This document shows positions 6,654-8,650 of a stretch of 8,650 bases of DNA, one piece after another. Numbering within the stretch: position 1 is the first letter of the stretch; each line of letters begins with the position of its first letter. A program made the translations under genes and the position numbers. The stretch comes from Deltaproteobacteria bacterium (GTDB taxonomy: Bacteria > Desulfobacterota > Desulfobacteria > Desulfobacterales > SURF-7). The notes under the pieces are model-generated. The model had not been told where the DNA came from and did not search any database. It worked only from the letters and a program-made list of their open reading frames with translations. Location of the stretch: positions 1-8,650 of the forward strand of contig JAFDJC010000224.1 in assembly GCA_019307665.1 (NCBI GenBank), in the 5' to 3' direction.

Positions 6654-8351
6654 ATGATCATTCTCAATCCCAAAAAAAACAACTATGAACACCTTGATGA
6701 AAAATCAAGGGAGATTATGCTCAAAACAATAAAATTTTTTGAAACAAAGGGAAAGCAAAAACTGAAGGACGACTATGAAAACAGGGTATGGTACGCCGAC
6801 TTTATCGAGTTTATAAAAAAAGAAAAAATATTCTCAACATTATTGACTCCTTCTGAATACGGAGACGGAGATACCCGATGGGACACCTTTAGAAATTGTG
6901 ATTTTAATGAAATCCTCGGTTTCTACGGACTGCCGTACTGGTATACATGGCAGGTTTCCATACTGGGACTCGGTCCGATCTGGATGGGCAAGAACGAAGA
7001 AGTTAAAAAGAAAACAGCACAGCTTCTTCAAGATGGCGGTATCTTTGCCTTTGGTCTTTCCGAAAAAGAACATGGTGCAGACCTTTATTCGAGTGATATG
7101 GCATTGACACCTTTAGGGGACGGCAAATATGTTGCCGACGGCGGCAAATACTATATCGGAAATGCAAATGAGGCCGCCCTTGTTTCAACTTTTGCAAAAA
7201 ATACTGAAACCGATGAATATGTCTTCTTTGCCGTAGATTCAAAACACGAAAATTTCGAATGTGTTAAAAATATTGTAAACTCCCAGAATTATGTCGCTGA
7301 ATACGCACTCCAAGGATACCCGATTACAGAGGCAGACATACTGTCAAGAGGAAGTGAAGCTTGGGACTCGGCACTCAACACCATAAATGTCGGCAAATAT
7401 AACCTTGGCTGGGCATCCATCGGTGTCTGTTCACATGCATTTTACGAAGCCATAACACATGCTGCAAACCGCAACCTGTTTAACCACTATGTCACTGATT
7501 TTACACATATCAGGCAGCTGTTTACCGATTCATTTGCTCGCATCTGCGCAATGAAATTATTTGCTTTAAGAAATTCAGACTATATGAAATCCGCATCTTC
7601 GGAAGACAGGCGATATCTTCTTTATAATCCCATAACAAAAATGAAGGTAACAACACAGGGCGAAGAAGTTGTCGACCTTCTCTGGGATATTATTGCCGCC
7701 AAGGGATTTGAAAAGGATATGTATTTTGAAATGGCTGCCATGGAGATCCGGGCGCTTCCAAAGCTTGAAGGAACCGTACATGTGAACATGGCCCTGATTG
7801 TAAAGTTTATGGCCAACTATTTTTTCAACCCAGGAAAATTTTCTGAAATACCCAGAAGAGATGACCCTTCCAACGATGATTTTCTTTTTAACCAGGGACC
7901 GACCAAAGGTCTCGGTAAAATTCAGTTCCACGACCCCTCCATAGCATACAACAGTATAGATCTTCCGAATGTCAATGTTTTCAAGGAACAGATAGAAATT
8001 TTCAAGGAACTTCTAGTGCAGGCCCCGCCTGACAAAGAACAGATAAAGGATATTGATTTTCTTTTAATCATGGGAGAACTTTTCACCCTGGTTCCTTACG
8101 GACAATTGATTATCGAAAATTCTAAAATCCTGGATGTTGAAGATGATCTTCTTGATCAAATTTTTGATTTCATTATCAGGGATTTTTCAAAGTTTGCGCT
8201 CCAGCTTTATTCCAAGACAAGCAGCACTGAAAAACAAATGGAAATCTGTATGAAGATGATCAAAAAACCTGTTGTTAATACCCAAAGATTTAACAGGGTG
8301 TGGGAAAAATACGTCTATTCGCTGAATGGTGAATACGAAATGTCATCTTAG
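6654..8351 (+). CDS. Acyl-CoA dehydrogenase, long form with C-terminal extension
   Basis: The 565-residue flavoenzyme should oxidise an acyl-CoA to the 2,3-enoyl-CoA, passing electrons from FAD to electron-transfer flavoprotein. Visible are an N-terminal helical domain (about 15-125; YWYTWQVSILGLGPIW), the beta-domain flavin motif FAFGLSEKEHGAD (131-143), KYYIGNANEA (165-174), and the C-terminal helical domain with DRRYLLY and AAKGFEKD. LPKLEGTVHVN is at 368-378. In it E372 aligns with the catalytic glutamate of the EGT motif in medium-chain dehydrogenases. Ordinary family members have about 380-400 residues; about 165 residues follow the core here (FLFNQGPTKGLGKIQFHDPS onward). I recall similar 560-570-residue proteins, including in actinobacteria, so the extension marks a subfamily rather than a fusion error. 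A strong AAGGAG (6642-6647) precedes the ATG by 6 bases. The substrate is not evident. Confidence 0.92.
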   Translation: MIILNPKKNNYEHLDEKSREIMLKTIKFFETKGKQKLKDDYENRVWYADFIEFIKKEKIFSTLLTPSEYGDGDTRWDTFRNCDFNEILGFYGLPYWYTWQVSILGLGPIWMGKNEEVKKKTAQLLQDGGIFAFGLSEKEHGADLYSSDMALTPLGDGKYVADGGKYYIGNANEAALVSTFAKNTETDEYVFFAVDSKHENFECVKNIVNSQNYVAEYALQGYPITEADILSRGSEAWDSALNTINVGKYNLGWASIGVCSHAFYEAITHAANRNLFNHYVTDFTHIRQLFTDSFARICAMKLFALRNSDYMKSASSEDRRYLLYNPITKMKVTTQGEEVVDLLWDIIAAKGFEKDMYFEMAAMEIRALPKLEGTVHVNMALIVKFMANYFFNPGKFSEIPRRDDPSNDDFLFNQGPTKGLGKIQFHDPSIAYNSIDLPNVNVFKEQIEIFKELLVQAPPDKEQIKDIDFLLIMGELFTLVPYGQLIIENSKILDVEDDLLDQIFDFIIRDFSKFALQLYSKTSSTEKQMEICMKMIKKPVVNTQRFNRVWEKYVYSLNGEYEMSS

Positions 8352-8364
8352 CATCGGATATTGT

Positions 8365-8423
8365 AGGGGCAGACCTATGTTCCGTGTAGAGACGTTGCAT
8401 GCAACGTCTCTACATAGACCCCT
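8365..8423. repeat. Nested palindromic repeat element (repeat copy 2)
   Basis: The centre, 8385-8414, is a perfect 30-base palindrome with half-site TGTAGAGACGTTGCA. Its inner 28 bases match the palindrome at 4095-4122 at 27 of 28 positions. Around it lies an outer pair of arms, AGGGG...CTATGT (8365-8369, 8375-8380) against the reverse complement of 8412-8423, with unequal bulges. The outer right arm shares ACA (8412-8414) with the inner palindrome. The element fills the 73-base gap between two convergent genes and ends 2 bases before the stop codon of the minus-strand gene. No T-run follows on either strand. It resembles a REP or miniature inverted-repeat element in design; copy number in the genome cannot be seen here. 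Confidence 0.75.
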
Positions 8424-8424
8424 G

Positions 8425-8650
8425 TTAACCAGGAATAAAATCAGGCGTTCTGACTTCAACCATTGTTATGGCTTCTTCGGGACATCCAATTGCACACTGC
8501 CCGCAACCAAGGCATTTTTCAGCATCAACTTCGGCAATATCATTGTCACCTACTTTAATTGTATCAAACCAGCATCGTTCTTCACATGTTCCACAGGCAG
8601 AGCAGAGCTCAGCGTCTATTTCCGGTTTATAACGACTGGGATCACACAAG
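8425..8650 (-). CDS. C-terminal end of a 2x[4Fe-4S] ferredoxin-domain protein (partial)
   Basis: About 75 residues are visible and the frame stays open to the window edge; the TTG at 8649 is probably an internal codon, not a start. Two complete cluster motifs are present: CSACGTCEERC and CLGCGQCAIGCP, both Cx2Cx2Cx3C, separated by 19 residues. This is a bacterial-type double [4Fe-4S] ferredoxin fold for electron transfer. The lead-in SRYKPEIDAELCSACGTC and the tail ITMVEVRTPDFIP resemble the ends of larger iron-sulfur proteins of anaerobes, not a small free ferredoxin, but the rest lies outside. It converges on the acyl-CoA dehydrogenase gene, with the palindromic element between them. A role in passing electrons from acyl-CoA oxidation is possible, though it is not in the same transcript. 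Confidence 0.82.
   Translation of the reverse strand, partial: LCDPSRYKPEIDAELCSACGTCEERCWFDTIKVGDNDIAEVDAEKCLGCGQCAIGCPEEAITMVEVRTPDFIPG

Noticed and set aside
8386..8413. Second palindrome as an intrinsic terminator
   Set aside because: No T-run follows on either strand; it is better described as a repeat, though a weaker role at the 3' ends is not excluded.
4095..8414. The two palindromes as a CRISPR or other array
   Set aside because: Only two copies 4.3 kb apart with genes between them; no regular spacers and no cas-like genes.

Overview
The window looks like chromosomal DNA from an anaerobic, acyl-CoA-metabolising bacterium. A sulfate-reducing or syntrophic member of the Desulfobacterota (former Deltaproteobacteria) fits best. 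This is inferred from protein style only: a split NDP-forming acyl-CoA synthetase, a PAS-LuxR regulator of a kind common in that group, an extended acyl-CoA dehydrogenase, and a double-cubane ferredoxin-type protein end. No rRNA or other phylogenetic marker is present.

Layout. (1) 1-513: a decayed N-terminal piece of an IS21-type transposase on the minus strand, then about 210 bases without a gene that should hold the promoter of the next operon. (2) 514-4051, plus strand: a tight three-gene operon, alpha - beta - alpha', of an ADP/NDP-forming acyl-CoA synthetase. Alpha and beta overlap by one base (TAATG), and beta and alpha' are 5 bases apart with the better start. Both alpha subunits keep the catalytic histidine, so one ATP-grasp beta subunit may serve two alpha subunits. 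(3) 4095-4130: a near-perfect 28-base palindrome followed by six T, a good terminator for this operon. It overlaps the end of the convergent gene. (4) 4119-5495, minus strand: a probable lipoprotein made almost wholly of TPR repeats. (5) 5496-5632: a divergent promoter region with three TTGTAA elements. (6) 5633-8351, plus strand: a PAS-coiled coil-LuxR regulator followed after 13 bases by a 565-residue acyl-CoA dehydrogenase, probably one transcript. (7) 8365-8423: a second copy of the palindrome with extra outer arms. (8) 8425 to the window edge, minus strand: the C-terminal end of a protein with two [4Fe-4S] clusters.

How the parts could work together (inference): the dehydrogenase would oxidise an acyl-CoA and pass electrons on through electron-transfer proteins, while the alpha-beta synthetase would interconvert an acyl-CoA and its free acid with ATP gain or cost. 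The LuxR-type protein is the obvious candidate regulator of the dehydrogenase. The substrate cannot be read from the sequence. The two least ordinary things here are the alpha-beta-alpha' synthetase operon and the palindrome that sits at both convergent gene junctions, touching or abutting a stop codon each time.
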